A DNA stretch of 40,327 nucleotides, from the NCBI GenBank assembly GCA_934503275.1, contig CAKSVD010000019.1, positions 1-40,327 of the forward strand, written 5' to 3'. The translations under genes were made by a program, and so were the position numbers. This DNA comes from an uncultured Faecalibacterium sp. GTDB lineage: Bacteria > Bacillota > Clostridia > Oscillospirales > Ruminococcaceae. Of this stretch, positions 10,718 through 19,459 are shown piece by piece (position 1 is the stretch's first letter; each line of letters begins with the position of its first letter). The notes under the pieces were generated by a model, which ran no database searches, was not told the origin of the DNA, and worked only from the letters and a program-made list of their open reading frames with translations.

Positions 10718-12685
10718 TTACTCCTTGCGCTGGATCCACACCTGCGTGCCGTAGAAGGGATTGGCGGTGCCCAGACACAGCCCCTGATCGGTGGTGGCAA
10801 ACGTCCGCAGACCGTGGTTGTAGGGATCGCCGAAGCCATCGATGGTGATGGTCTGGAAGTTTACGCCGTCCTCTGTTACATAAAGGTCGAAGCCGCGCTT
10901 TGCCTTGCGCATATAGTTCAAAAGCCGGATAGCGCTGGCGATGTTGCACACCGTAATGTTGCGGAACACGAAAGCGTAGGAGAACTTGATAGTCTGCGCC
11001 AGAGTATCGGCATTGCCGCTGCCATCGGGGTCTACCGTTTTCAGCGCATCCATCAGGGCCTTCAGGTAGTTCCACTGCGTTTTCCACTCCTCAGGGGTGC
11101 GCTGGAGCAGATTGCCGTTGACGAACTGCCCTAAGCACTCCAGCAGACTGCTGGTATCAAAGGTTGCCACATATAGCTTGCCATCGTATACCTGCATCCG
11201 CCAGATGTACTGGTTCTCGTTGCGGCCAAAGCCGGACTTCAGGCCCGAAAGGCTGCCGGAGGGGAACATTTTGGTGGCGTTGCCTACCACCAACTCGATG
11301 TTCTCGTCCTTGTCCATGCGGTAAAGGTTTACAGACTGCGCCAGATTGGCGTTGAGGAAGTTGCAGTCCAGACCGCCGCCGAACTGACCGGTGGCTTTTT
11401 TGCCGGTTTTGGAAAAAAGGATGCGCTCCAGCGCGATCTCCTCGTCGTTGTACTCGCCGATATAGAGGTGGTCGTTGTATACTGTCAGGTTGGCAGCGCC
11501 GGAACGGGTGCGCTCCGGATCGATGCCGAAGGTGTAGCGGGCACCGTCCTTTTCCGTGTCGCCGGCCAGTGCAGTCCATGTAAAGCTGCCGTCAGGGTTC
11601 TGGTCGCCCCGCACCAGTGCAAAGGACTGCATGGTGTTGTCATCGGGCATATTGTCCTCAGTGCCGGTGCAGATGGAAACATACAGGCTGCCGTTGAACT
11701 CGGCCATATCCCAGATGCTGCCGCCATAAATGCTGTCGGCATAGTGGTAGGCAGGGTAGTTGAACAGGCTTTCGGAGTCCGCGATCTGGGTAAAGCCCTT
11801 TTCCGGGTCAGAGGAGATCAGCAGGGTGGCGCTGCTCTTGCCGGTGGCGGCGTCCGTGGTCACGTTGCTGATGACCAGCTGATCCTTGTAGACACACATA
11901 CCCCGGATGCCAACGCTGATGCCCTGCTGGTAGGCTACGGCATAGTCCTGCACGCTGTTCAGGCCGATATACACCGGCTTGCACGCATCGGTGTCGGGGT
12001 CTACCTGCCAGATACTGGGCAAAAAGCCGATGCCGCCGCCGCCCACGCTGCCGCAGAAGTACAGCTTGCCGTGATACTCCAATGCGTTGCGGAACAGGGG
12101 TGTGTAACCGTTGGAGGAGCCGGACATCAGCAGCTTGGTCTCGCCGGTCTTGGTGTTGATCTTTGCCAGAACGCCCTTGGGCTTGCCGCCGTCTGCCTCT
12201 GTCAGGAAGAAGGTGCCGTTGTAAAGGGCGTCAAAGGTGGCGGCAAGCACTTTGTCATCATACTCGTCGCCCAGACTGCTCTTCATCAGGGAGAGGGTGT
12301 TGCCCATGGCGGCGTAGCAGGTGCCCACATATAGCCAGTCACCGTAGCCCACAGCAGACCATGCGTAGTTCTGGCCCCGGTCGCCTGCGTTGTAGGCGGC
12401 GTCCTCCGGGTCGGTCACCACGGCAACGGTGCTGCCGCCCAGATAATCCACGATGCCGTCTGCTGTTTTGACGTCCTTTTCCGGGTGGGTGAGTTTTTCA
12501 AAGGTGTAGTCATTTCTGCCATAAAAAAAGGTGTTGCAGTCATCGGGAGAGGCTGCGATGGACAGTTCCTCCCATGCGTTGGCTGTGGCAGTCTCTGCAC
12601 CTTCAGCTGAGGCCAGAAGCTGCACCGGCAGTGCATATAGCATGGCTGCTGCCAGAACGCCGCTGACGATACGTTTCCAGTTCAT
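10718..12685 (-). CDS. Secreted beta-propeller-like protein of unknown function
   Basis: This protein of about 655 residues begins MNWKRIVSGVLAAAMLYALP, a clear signal peptide with a likely cleavage site after LLASA. No lipobox or cell-wall anchor is visible, so it may be released. The mature part repeats a blade-like pattern, each with Gly/Asp turns and an L-Y-[VIF] strand: GDWLYVGTC, GKLYFCGSV, GSLYVSICTG, DHLYIGEYN and GKLYVATFD. It ends with GLCLGTANPFYGTQVW. These look like blades of a beta propeller. I do not recognise an active site. The start at 12685 follows AAGGAG. It has its own promoter and terminator. The abundance of Asp and Asn in turns could mean Ca2+ binding, which is speculation. 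Confidence 0.82.
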   Translation of the reverse strand: MNWKRIVSGVLAAAMLYALPVQLLASAEGAETATANAWEELSIAASPDDCNTFFYGRNDYTFEKLTHPEKDVKTADGIVDYLGGSTVAVVTDPEDAAYNAGDRGQNYAWSAVGYGDWLYVGTCYAAMGNTLSLMKSSLGDEYDDKVLAATFDALYNGTFFLTEADGGKPKGVLAKINTKTGETKLLMSGSSNGYTPLFRNALEYHGKLYFCGSVGGGGIGFLPSIWQVDPDTDACKPVYIGLNSVQDYAVAYQQGISVGIRGMCVYKDQLVISNVTTDAATGKSSATLLISSDPEKGFTQIADSESLFNYPAYHYADSIYGGSIWDMAEFNGSLYVSICTGTEDNMPDDNTMQSFALVRGDQNPDGSFTWTALAGDTEKDGARYTFGIDPERTRSGAANLTVYNDHLYIGEYNDEEIALERILFSKTGKKATGQFGGGLDCNFLNANLAQSVNLYRMDKDENIELVVGNATKMFPSGSLSGLKSGFGRNENQYIWRMQVYDGKLYVATFDTSSLLECLGQFVNGNLLQRTPEEWKTQWNYLKALMDALKTVDPDGSGNADTLAQTIKFSYAFVFRNITVCNIASAIRLLNYMRKAKRGFDLYVTEDGVNFQTITIDGFGDPYNHGLRTFATTDQGLCLGTANPFYGTQVWIQRKE

Positions 12686-12750
12686 AAGATTCTCCTTTTT
12701 ATGGCACAGCACTTTTTGTGCTTTTATGAAAAAACTGTTAAAACGATGTC

Positions 12751-12780
12751 AGTATAACACAGAATGTCCCCGAAGTGCAA
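12751..12780 (-). promoter_or_regulatory. Promoter of the secreted-protein gene
   Basis: On the minus strand TTGCAC (12775-12780), an 18-base spacer and TATACT (12751-12756). The leader to the ATG at 12685 is about 60 bases. Confidence 0.7.
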
Positions 12781-12834
12781 GGAATTTTTTAACGCATTGC
12801 GGTTTTTTAGGGAAAGCTTGCCGCGCCAACGCGC

Positions 12835-12867
12835 AAAAAAAGCCGCCCGGCTTGCAGGCCGGGCGGC
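12835..12867 (-). terminator. Terminator of the glycogen operon
   Basis: On the minus strand the hairpin GCCGCCCGG, CTTGCA-type loop, CCGGGCGGC is followed by TTTTTTT. It lies about 25 bases beyond the glgA stop and separates the operon from the next promoter. Confidence 0.9.
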
Positions 12868-12890
12868 GGATAAACGAGGCGGAAATGCTT

Positions 12891-14309
12891 TTACCAGAGG
12901 TTTGCGGTCTCGTTGTACAGACCCTCGTAACTCTTGGCAGAAACGTCCCAGCTGAAATCGCACTCCATGCAGTGACGCACGAGGTTTTTCCAGTTTTCCT
13001 TGTTGTTGTAGGCATCCTGTGCGTTGCAGCAGGCCACATACAGCTCGTGGGCGTTGTAACCGGCAAAGGTAAAGCCGTTGCCGTCGCCCATGGTGCTGTC
13101 GTGGATGGAGTCGCGCAGGCCGCCGGTCTCGCGGACGATGGGAGGTGTGCCGTAGCGGCAGGCCACCATCTGTGCCAGACCGCAGGGCTCGCTCTTGGAG
13201 GGCATGATGAAGGCGTCGGCACCGGCGTAGATCTCCTGCGAGAGTTTGGGCTCAAAGCCGATGTAGGTGCCTACGCGGCCCGGGTGACGGCCGCACAGGT
13301 CGGAGAAGAAGTTCTCGTACTGGCTCTCGCCGCTGCCCAGAATGACCAGCTGGATGCCGCGGTCCACCAGACCGTCGGCAATGCTCTGCACAAGGTCAAA
13401 GCCCTTCATGCCAACCATGCGGCTGACCATGCCAAAGACGGGGCTGCCGTCTTTATTCAGACCGAATCTGTCCTGCAAAGCCTCCTTGCACTTGGCCTTG
13501 CCGGTCTCAAAGGTCTTGATGTTGTAATTGAAGGGGATGTTCTTGTCGGTGGCGGGGTCGTTGGCGTCCATATCGATGCCGTTCAGGATGCCGCACAGCT
13601 TGTACTGCTTCTCGCGCAGCAGAGCGTCCAGACCGTAGCTGAACCACGGGTCCAGGATCTCCTGTGCGTAGGTGGGGCTGACGGTGGTGATCTTGTCGGC
13701 GGTCTCGAAAGCACCCTTCATGAAGTTGGCGCAGCCGTCGTACTCCACGATATGCTGGTCCCGGTGGCCGATGCCGCAGGTATCCTCCAGAATATCGGTG
13801 CCGTACTTGCCCTGATAGGCGATGTTGTGGATGGTGAACACAGTCTTGATGCGGTTGAACTTGTCCAGATGACGATAGTACAGGTTCAGGTACACCGGCA
13901 CCAGAGCGGTCTGCCAGTCGTTGCAGTTGATGATATCGGGGGTGAAGTCGATGTAGAACAAAGTCTCCAGCACGGCGCGGGAGAAGAAGGCGAAGCGCTC
14001 GCCGTCATCGTAGAAGCCGTACAGGCCGCGGCGCTTGAAGTAATACTCGTTGTCGAGGAAGTAGTAGGTCACGCCGTCCACATCGGCCTTGAACAGGCCG
14101 CAGTACTGGCTGCGCCAGCCCACAGGCACGGAGTAGTTGGTAACGTATTCCAGCTTATCGCGGTACTTCAAATCGCCGTACAGGGGCATGATGACGCGGG
14201 CGTCCACGCCGTCCTTGACCAGCGCCTTGGGCAGGGCACCTGCCACATCGGCCAGACCGCCGGACTTGGCAAAGGGATTGGCTTCCGAAGCAGCATACAG
14301 GATCTTCAT
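12891..14309 (-). CDS. glgA: Glycogen synthase (ADP-glucose, GT5)
   Basis: This 472-residue cytoplasmic enzyme transfers glucose from ADP-glucose to the growing alpha-1,4-glucan. The N-terminus MKILYAASEANPFAKSGGLADV contains the ADP-glucose-binding KSGGL motif. The C-terminal Rossmann half has PSKSEPCGLAQMVACRYG and RETGGLRDSIHD. The ATG at 14309 follows GGAAGGAG. An upstream in-frame ATG would bury that site. It is the last gene of the glg operon, 161 bases after glgD. The gap holds strong hairpins that could lower its expression relative to the upstream genes. Confidence 0.96.
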   Translation of the reverse strand: MKILYAASEANPFAKSGGLADVAGALPKALVKDGVDARVIMPLYGDLKYRDKLEYVTNYSVPVGWRSQYCGLFKADVDGVTYYFLDNEYYFKRRGLYGFYDDGERFAFFSRAVLETLFYIDFTPDIINCNDWQTALVPVYLNLYYRHLDKFNRIKTVFTIHNIAYQGKYGTDILEDTCGIGHRDQHIVEYDGCANFMKGAFETADKITTVSPTYAQEILDPWFSYGLDALLREKQYKLCGILNGIDMDANDPATDKNIPFNYNIKTFETGKAKCKEALQDRFGLNKDGSPVFGMVSRMVGMKGFDLVQSIADGLVDRGIQLVILGSGESQYENFFSDLCGRHPGRVGTYIGFEPKLSQEIYAGADAFIMPSKSEPCGLAQMVACRYGTPPIVRETGGLRDSIHDSTMGDGNGFTFAGYNAHELYVACCNAQDAYNNKENWKNLVRHCMECDFSWDVSAKSYEGLYNETANLW

Positions 14310-14349
14310 AGGATTCGCTCCTTCCATGATACAGATGTTCGCGCTCCCC

Positions 14350-14432
14350 GCCGCCGTGAAAAGCGGCGCGAACCTTGCATACAAAAGAGCAGGCGGGGGC
14401 ACACAGGTGCCCCCGCCCCTCTCAAGAGGGGC
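14350..14432. repeat. Hairpin cluster in the glgD-glgA gap
   Basis: Three hairpins lie in a row: CGCCGC...GCGGCG near 14350-14371, GCGGGGGCAC-ACAG-GTGCCCCCGC at 14393-14416, and GCCCCTC-TCAA-GAGGGGC at 14415-14432. On the minus strand the middle one is followed by a short T-rich tail. It could act as an attenuator, an mRNA-stabilising structure or a repeat insertion. Confidence 0.55.
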
Positions 14433-14470
14433 TACCGGGGAGGAAGCCGCCCCTATGGATATTGCATCGA

Positions 14471-15598
14471 TCAGACGGTGTGATTCTTCTGAACGTAGAC
14501 CGGGAAGCTCTCGGTGCCGGACAGCTTTTTGCCGGCGGTGATCTTTACGTTCTTATCGGTGACAACGCAGTCCAGCTCCACGTTGGGCTCGACCACGGTA
14601 TCCTGCATCAGGACACAGTTCTTGACCACAGCGCCCTTCTTGACCTTGACGCCGCGGAAGAGCACGCAGTTCTCCACGGTGCCCTCGATGACGCAGCCGT
14701 CGGCCAGAATGGAATCCACGACCTTGGAACCGGTGACGTAACGGGTGGGGTTATCGTCGCGGATCTTGGTGTAGATGGGGCTGCCCTTGGGGAACAGCGC
14801 TTCCAGATTGCGGTCATCGATCAGCTTCAGGTTCTCGTCAAAGTAACTCTTCATGTCGCAGACGTGCGCTACATAGCCGGTGTACTCCAGAGCGTGGATG
14901 TTCAGGATGTTGACGTTGTGCGCCAGAATATCGCGCTCGAAGTAGATCAGACCGCGGGCGGTGGCGTCCTTGACCAGCTTGATCAGGGTCTCGCGCTCCA
15001 GCACATAGATGTTCAGATCCAGATTCTGCACACCGGAGCGATAGTCGTTGAACAGCAGCTCGGTCACGCGGCCATCGGCATCGATGGTCAGGGTGTAGTT
15101 GTCGTTCTTGCGGCCCTCAGGGATCTCGGTCTTCTGGTAAGCCACGGTCACATCGGCGCCGCTGGCCTGATGGGCAGCCAGCAGGGCGTTGAAGTCGTAG
15201 TTGATGGCGATGTTGGCATCGCTCATGACCACATACTTCTCCTTCTGGTGCTCGAGGAAGTCCAGAATGGAGCCCAGAGCCTCCACGCGGCCGGAGTAGA
15301 TGCGCACGCCCTTTTCAGCAAAGGGAGGCACGATGTTCAGGCCGCCGTGACGGCGGGCCATATCCCACTCGCGGCCGGTGCCCAGATGATCCATCAGGGA
15401 GTGGTAGTTCTTACGCACCACGATGGAAACGTTGGAAACGCCGCAGTTGGCCATGCTGGACAGCACAAAGTCTACCATGCGGTAACGGCCCGCAAAGGGG
15501 ATCGAGGCCATTGCGCGCTCGGTCACCAGCTCGGGAACGGTATTGTCATAGCTGTTGGGGAAAATGATACCCAACGCATTGGTGTTCTGTCTCAGCAT
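14471..15598 (-). CDS. glgD: GlgD, regulatory subunit of ADP-glucose pyrophosphorylase
   Basis: This 375-residue GlgC paralogue starts [19 protein letters not shown] and so lacks the catalytic GGRG-SRL loop of GlgC. It keeps the nucleotidyltransferase fold ([17 protein letters not shown]) and a C-terminal left-handed beta-helix ([18 protein letters not shown]). In Firmicutes GlgD partners GlgC and modulates its activity. Its start overlaps the glgC stop by seven bases, which supports tight coupling of the two subunits. Confidence 0.93.
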   Translation of the reverse strand: MLRQNTNALGIIFPNSYDNTVPELVTERAMASIPFAGRYRMVDFVLSSMANCGVSNVSIVVRKNYHSLMDHLGTGREWDMARRHGGLNIVPPFAEKGVRIYSGRVEALGSILDFLEHQKEKYVVMSDANIAINYDFNALLAAHQASGADVTVAYQKTEIPEGRKNDNYTLTIDADGRVTELLFNDYRSGVQNLDLNIYVLERETLIKLVKDATARGLIYFERDILAHNVNILNIHALEYTGYVAHVCDMKSYFDENLKLIDDRNLEALFPKGSPIYTKIRDDNPTRYVTGSKVVDSILADGCVIEGTVENCVLFRGVKVKKGAVVKNCVLMQDTVVEPNVELDCVVTDKNVKITAGKKLSGTESFPVYVQKNHTV

Positions 15599-16785
15599 AC
15601 TTCCACACCCTCCTTGACGGATTCAAACACTTTTGCGCCCTCCTTGACGGTGGCGCCTGCGCCGATGGTCAGACCGGTGCCAACATGGGCAATTGCGCCC
15701 TCGCCGCCAACCTTTGCACCTGCGCCCACAACAACGTCCTCAGCAAGGATGCAGCGCTTGACCACGGCACCTGCCTTGACCACGACACCGTCCATCAGCA
15801 CGGCGTCCTCAACGGTAGCGCCCTCTTCCACAACGACGCCTGCGCTCAGCACAGAGTGCTTGACGTTGCCGTAGATCTTGCAGCCCTCGGTAACAAGGGA
15901 GTCCTGCACAACGGCGCGCTCGCCGATCTTCTGGGCGGGCAGCACGGGGTTGCGGCTGTAGATCTTCCAGGTCTTATCAAAGATATCAATGCCGGAGTTC
16001 TCGGGGTCCAGCACCTCCATGTTGGCTTCCCACAGGCTGTCGATGGTGCCCACGTCGCGCCAGTAACCGGCAAAGCGGTAGGCGTACATCTTGCGGCCAT
16101 CACGCAGCAGGGCGGGGATGATGTTCATGCCGAAGTCGTTCTTGGAGTTGGGGTCAGCCTCGTCCTCGATCAGATACTTCTTGAGCACATCCCAGTTGAA
16201 GATGTAGATGCCCATGGAGGCCAGATTGGACTTGGGTACCGGGGGCTTCTCCTGGAACTCGGTGATGCGGTCGTTCTCGTCTGCCACCATCAGGCCGAAG
16301 CGGGAAGCTTCCTTCCAATCCACTTCCATAACGGCCACAGAGAACTCTGCGCCCTTTTCCTTGTGGAAGCGCAGGAAGTCGGCGTAGTCCTGCTTGCAGA
16401 TCTGGTCGCCGGACAGGATGATGACGTACTCGGGATCATAGCTGTCGATGAAGCCGATGTTCTGGTAGATGGCGTTTGCAGTGCCCTTGTACCAGTCGGT
16501 GCCGTTTGCCTGCTCGTAAGGGGGCAGGGTGTGCACACCGCCGTGCAGACGGTCCAGATCCCAAGGCTGACCGTTACCGATGTACTCGTTCAGCTTCTGG
16601 GGCTGGTACTGCGTTGCGATACCGACGGTGTCGATATCGGAGTTGACGCAGTTGGACAGCGGGAAGTCCACGATGCGGTACTTACCGCCGAAGGACACCG
16701 CAGGTTTTGCCGTCTTTTGTGTCAGCGCGTATAAGCGCGAGCCACGTCCACCGGCAAGGATCATTGCCACGATTTCTTTTGCCAT
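15592..16785 (-). CDS. glgC: Glucose-1-phosphate adenylyltransferase (catalytic subunit)
   Basis: This 397-residue enzyme makes ADP-glucose from ATP and glucose-1-phosphate, the committed step of glycogen synthesis. The N-terminal loop [28 protein letters not shown] and FQEKP are conserved. The C-terminal third is a hexapeptide beta-helix ([19 protein letters not shown]). The usual SGDHIYK-type segment reads [10 protein letters not shown], with His to Gln and Tyr to Cys changes beside the catalytic Asp. The upstream gap to glgB is 86 bases and holds a small hairpin at 16806-16824 (CATTTCC/GGAAATG). Confidence 0.95.
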   Translation of the reverse strand: MAKEIVAMILAGGRGSRLYALTQKTAKPAVSFGGKYRIVDFPLSNCVNSDIDTVGIATQYQPQKLNEYIGNGQPWDLDRLHGGVHTLPPYEQANGTDWYKGTANAIYQNIGFIDSYDPEYVIILSGDQICKQDYADFLRFHKEKGAEFSVAVMEVDWKEASRFGLMVADENDRITEFQEKPPVPKSNLASMGIYIFNWDVLKKYLIEDEADPNSKNDFGMNIIPALLRDGRKMYAYRFAGYWRDVGTIDSLWEANMEVLDPENSGIDIFDKTWKIYSRNPVLPAQKIGERAVVQDSLVTEGCKIYGNVKHSVLSAGVVVEEGATVEDAVLMDGVVVKAGAVVKRCILAEDVVVGAGAKVGGEGAIAHVGTGLTIGAGATVKEGAKVFESVKEGVEVC

Positions 16786-16871
16786 AGCTTTATTCTCCCC
16801 TTTAGCATTTCCGTTTTGGAAATGATAGTCAACAGTTCAGAATGTTCGTGCGTGCATCCGTGTGGGCATCC

Positions 16872-19091
16872 TTATTCCTTGGGTGCTTTTGCTTTGCGGG
16901 TGCGCTTTGCGGGTTTGGTCTCTGCTTCGGTCTTGGGCTTTGCCTCAGCCTTTGCCTTGGCGGCGGTCTTTTTTACCGGCTTTTCCGCTGCGGCTTCGGG
17001 CTTTGCCTTGGACTTGGCAGCGGTCTTTTTTGCTTTATCCGGTTTTTCATCCGCCGTGTCGGCGGCCTTGGCCTTGGTGGTGCGGGTCTTTTTTACCGGC
17101 TTGTCGGCGCCCTTGGCGGTGGCCTTTTTGGCGGTCTTTTTTGCCGGCTTGTCCGCGCTGTCCTCTGCTGCCTTGCGGGTGCGCTTTGTGGGCACCTCAA
17201 AGTACAGGGTGCTCATGGGCGGCAGGGTAACGGTGATGCTCTGCTCAAAGCCGTGCTGCGGCTTTTTGTGGGTACGCACCGGCTTGTTGTGCACGGTGCC
17301 GGAGCCGCCGAAAGCGGCATCATCGCTGTTCAGGATCTCTTTATAGGTGCCGGACACCGGTGCACCGAGGGTGTAGCCCTCGCGCAGGACGGGGTTGAAG
17401 TTGCAGATGACAAGGATCTGCTTGCCCGCGGCATCCTTGCGCAGGAAGGCGATGACGCTTTGCTGCGAGTCGTCCGGCACGATCCACTGGAAGCCCTCCC
17501 AGCTGTAATCGATCTGCCAGAGGGCAGGGTGCTCTTTGTAAAAGGCGTTCAGGGTGCGGACGTAGTTCTGCAGTTCAGCGTGCTTGTCGTAATCCAGCAG
17601 CATCCAGTCCAGCTGCTTTGTCTCGTTCCACTCGGCAAACTGGCCGAACTCCTGTCCCATGAACAGCAGCTTCTTGCCCGGATGTGCCATCATGTAGCCG
17701 AAGAAGGTGCGCAGATTGGCAAACTTGTCGTCATACTCGCCGGGCATCTTGTTCAGCAGGCTGCCCTTGCCGTGCACGACCTCATCGTGGCTGATGGGCA
17801 GCACAAAGTTCTCACTGAAAGCGTAGAAGAAGCTGAAAGTCACCTTGTTGTGGTTGCCGGAGCGGAACAGCGGGTCGGTCTTCATGTAGCTGAGCATATC
17901 GTTCATCCAGCCCATGTTCCACTTGAAGTTGAAGCCGAGACCGCCGTCCGAAGCGGGCTTTGTGACCATGGGCCACGCGGTGGACTCCTCAGCGATCATG
18001 TACTTGTGGGGGTGACGGCCCAGCACGGTGTTGTTCAGCTTGCGCAGGAAGGCGATGGCTTCAAGGTTCTCCTTGCCGCCGTCCTTATTGGGCTCCCATT
18101 CGCCCTGCTTGCGGTTGTAATCCAGATACAGCATGGAGGCCACGGCATCCACGCGCAGACCATCGATGTGGTACTGCTCCAGCCAGTACAGTGCGCTGGA
18201 AATGAGGAAACTCTGCACCTCGTTGCGGCCGAAGTCGAACACCATGGTGCCCCACTCCTTGTGCTCGCCGCGCTTGGGGTTGGGGTCCTCGTAGCAGGCC
18301 TCGCCGTCAAAATTGTACAGGCCGAACTGATCCTTGGGGAAGTGGGCGGGCACCCAGTCCATGATGACGCCGATGCCGGCGGCGTGCATCTTATCCACAA
18401 AGGCCATAAAGTCCTTGGGGGTGCCGTAGCGGCTGGTGGGTGCAAAATAGCCGGTGACCTGATAGCCCCAGCTGCCGTCAAACGGATATTCCATCACCGG
18501 CAGCAGTTCTACATGGGTGTAGCCCATATCCTTGATGTACGGGATCAACTCGTCTGCCAGTTCGGAGTAGTTGTAGGGCTTGCCGCCCTCCTTCAGCTTC
18601 CAGCTGCCGGCGTGCATCTCGTAGATATTCATCGGGCCATTGATCACGTCCGCCTTTTTCTGTGCGGCCTGCCATGCGGCATCGTGCCATGCAAAGCCGG
18701 ACAGATCGTAGACCTTGCTGCCGTTGGACGGCCGGGTCTCTGCGTGGAAGGCGTAGGGATCGGCCTTGTAGACAAGGTCGCCTGCACGGGTGGTCACGCA
18801 ATATTTATAAACATCGTATTCCTTCATGCCGGGAATGAACAATTCCCACACGGAATCGCCATCCACCTTGCGCATGGGATGGCTGCCGGGCTTCCAGCTG
18901 TTGAAGTCGCCCACAACACTGATGGCTGCGGCGTGCGGTGCCCATACGCGGAACACGACGCCGGACTCCCCGACCCGTGTTTCCAGATGCGCGCCGAAGT
19001 AGCGGTAAGCCTCGCAGTTGTTGCCCTGCTTGAACAGGTACACCGGCAGATCCGATGTATTGCTCTGAATCTTTTCTTCGGTCGGTTTCAT
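16872..19091 (-). CDS. glgB: Glycogen branching enzyme with histone-H1-like tail
   Basis: This 739-residue enzyme cuts alpha-1,4 chains and re-attaches them as alpha-1,6 branches. The CBM48 domain lies around residues 45-110 (VVFRVWAPHAAAISVVGDFN). The GH13 core holds the nucleophile Asp315 (GLRVDAVASMLY), the acid/base Glu in AEESTAWP (368-369) and HDEVVHGKGS (435-444). The normal enzyme ends near FEVPTK (residue 636). The last ~105 residues are a low-complexity tail with about 32 Lys plus Ala, Thr and Pro, including KPVKKT twice and KRTRKA at both ends of the tail. The ATG at 19091 has GGGGAGGAG upstream. It is the first gene of the glg operon. Confidence 0.96.
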   Translation of the reverse strand: MKPTEEKIQSNTSDLPVYLFKQGNNCEAYRYFGAHLETRVGESGVVFRVWAPHAAAISVVGDFNSWKPGSHPMRKVDGDSVWELFIPGMKEYDVYKYCVTTRAGDLVYKADPYAFHAETRPSNGSKVYDLSGFAWHDAAWQAAQKKADVINGPMNIYEMHAGSWKLKEGGKPYNYSELADELIPYIKDMGYTHVELLPVMEYPFDGSWGYQVTGYFAPTSRYGTPKDFMAFVDKMHAAGIGVIMDWVPAHFPKDQFGLYNFDGEACYEDPNPKRGEHKEWGTMVFDFGRNEVQSFLISSALYWLEQYHIDGLRVDAVASMLYLDYNRKQGEWEPNKDGGKENLEAIAFLRKLNNTVLGRHPHKYMIAEESTAWPMVTKPASDGGLGFNFKWNMGWMNDMLSYMKTDPLFRSGNHNKVTFSFFYAFSENFVLPISHDEVVHGKGSLLNKMPGEYDDKFANLRTFFGYMMAHPGKKLLFMGQEFGQFAEWNETKQLDWMLLDYDKHAELQNYVRTLNAFYKEHPALWQIDYSWEGFQWIVPDDSQQSVIAFLRKDAAGKQILVICNFNPVLREGYTLGAPVSGTYKEILNSDDAAFGGSGTVHNKPVRTHKKPQHGFEQSITVTLPPMSTLYFEVPTKRTRKAAEDSADKPAKKTAKKATAKGADKPVKKTRTTKAKAADTADEKPDKAKKTAAKSKAKPEAAAEKPVKKTAAKAKAEAKPKTEAETKPAKRTRKAKAPKE

Positions 19092-19148
19092 AAACTGCTC
19101 CTCCCCGTGCGGAAGCCGAAAGGGGCTTCCGCAGCTTTGTACTCTTTT

Positions 19149-19177
19149 ATATTAAAAGTTTTTTGCTATTTTTGCAA
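19149..19177 (-). promoter_or_regulatory. Promoter of the glycogen operon
   Basis: On the minus strand TTGCAA (19172-19177), 17 bases, TAATAT (19149-19154). It lies in an AT-rich stretch about 55 bases above the glgB start. Confidence 0.6.
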
Positions 19178-19329
19178 GACTTTTTGTCCAAAATTCAAAT
19201 ACAATTACCACAAATTTTCTAGACTTCTCTGTATGTTGTGGGCATACCATCCAAAATTTGCAACTCGACATCGTGTAAACTGCTCATTTGCCAAACGGTT
19301 CCGGCGAAAGCGTTGCAAAAACAGGAAAG

Positions 19330-19385
19330 GGGGTCGGGGAAAGTCCGCAGACTTTCCCCGACCCCGAAATAAAAATAGTATTCTG
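19330..19385 (-). repeat. GTCTGCGGAC hairpin element, partial copy
   Basis: Read on the minus strand, an AT-rich linker (ATACTATTTTTATTTC) leads into a 13-base arm, the core GTCTGCGGAC and the complementary 13-base arm (19330-19365). Core and geometry equal those at 27038-27073 and 37887-37922, but the arm sequence differs. The first hairpin of the full element is not recognisable here. Confidence 0.7.
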
Positions 19386-19394
19386 CTTAATATC

Positions 19395-19432
19395 AAAAGA
19401 GACCGCTGCACAGTTCGTACAGCGGTCTCTTT
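19395..19432 (-). terminator. Terminator of the G5/3D-domain protein gene
   Basis: A 13-bp hairpin (AAAGAGACCGCTG against CAGCGGTCTCTTT) with a T run on the minus strand. It lies 28 bases after the stop at 19460. Confidence 0.88.
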
Positions 19433-19459
19433 GCGTGGTTATTGTGTTTTGTTTACGGC

